Assembly (NCBI GenBank): GCA_964590945.1
Contig: CAZPXF010000109.1
Location: 1 to 5,856 of the forward strand
Length of the DNA stretch: 5,856 bases
Reading direction: 5' to 3'
DNA from: CAZPXF01 sp964590945
Lineage (GTDB): Bacteria; Bacillota; Clostridia; Lachnospirales; Lachnospiraceae
The translations under genes and the position numbers were made by a program. The notes under the pieces were generated by a model. That model did not search any database. It was not told where the DNA came from and saw only the letters and a program-made list of their open reading frames with translations. This document shows positions 5,827 to 5,856 of this stretch, one piece after another. Within the stretch, counting starts at the first letter, position 1. Every line of letters starts with the position of its first letter.

Positions 5827-5855
5827 ATAATACTTCAAACATCATAAAATGTCAA
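5827..5855 (-). promoter_or_regulatory. Near-consensus sigma-A promoter for tRNA-Arg
   Basis: On the minus strand TTGACA (5855-5850, perfect) and TATTAT (5832-5827, five of six) are spaced by exactly 17 bases. This is what a strong stable-RNA promoter looks like. Transcription should begin near 5820, inside the outer part of the leader inverted repeat, about 28 bases before the mature tRNA. Confidence 0.85.
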
Positions 5856-5856
5856 T

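Overview
The window looks like a chromosomal segment from a Gram-positive anaerobic Clostridia member, most likely a gut Lachnospiraceae-type bacterium. The reasons are a two-domain rubrerythrin, a Csp-type subtilase of the clostridial kind, a phosphofructokinase with the residues of the pyrophosphate-dependent form, strong AGGAGG ribosome binding sites, and moderate GC content with AT-rich intergenic gaps. Every protein gene and the tRNA lie on the minus strand, so transcription runs from right to left.

Layout in order of transcription. At the right edge (5827-5855) a near-consensus promoter drives tRNA-Arg(ACG) (5719-5792), whose short 5' leader is a long inverted repeat. A strong intrinsic terminator (5681-5712) separates the tRNA from a phosphofructokinase gene (4408-5640, probably PPi-dependent, pfp). 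That gene ends at its own intrinsic terminator (4364-4391). A predicted promoter (4334-4362) lies immediately beyond and leads to a 541-residue membrane protein (2626-4251). This protein has a degenerate kinase-like domain lacking the N-lobe and the catalytic residues, one transmembrane helix, and an extracytoplasmic TPR-like region. A perfect 15-bp inverted repeat (2568-2598) follows it.

The gap at 2334-2625 is the most structured non-coding part. Its left half is the promoter region of rubrerythrin, with a good -10, a tandem 11-bp repeat over a poor -35, and two palindromes. Its right half could encode a small plus-strand RNA: a hairpin with a UCCCU loop, a pyrimidine-rich linker and a terminator, divergent from rubrerythrin. 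Rubrerythrin (1725-2333) is followed after 10 bases by a Csp-like subtilisin-family protease (1714 to beyond the left edge). The protease's Shine-Dalgarno sequence overlaps the rubrerythrin stop codon, so the two are probably one operon.

The genes cover central glycolysis, translation, peroxide defence, proteolysis and an unknown membrane scaffold. They do not form one obvious pathway. I see no insertion sequence, CRISPR array, prophage gene or attachment site. The points most worth pursuing are the pseudokinase-TM-TPR protein, the possible small RNA, and the rubrerythrin/Csp-protease pairing.
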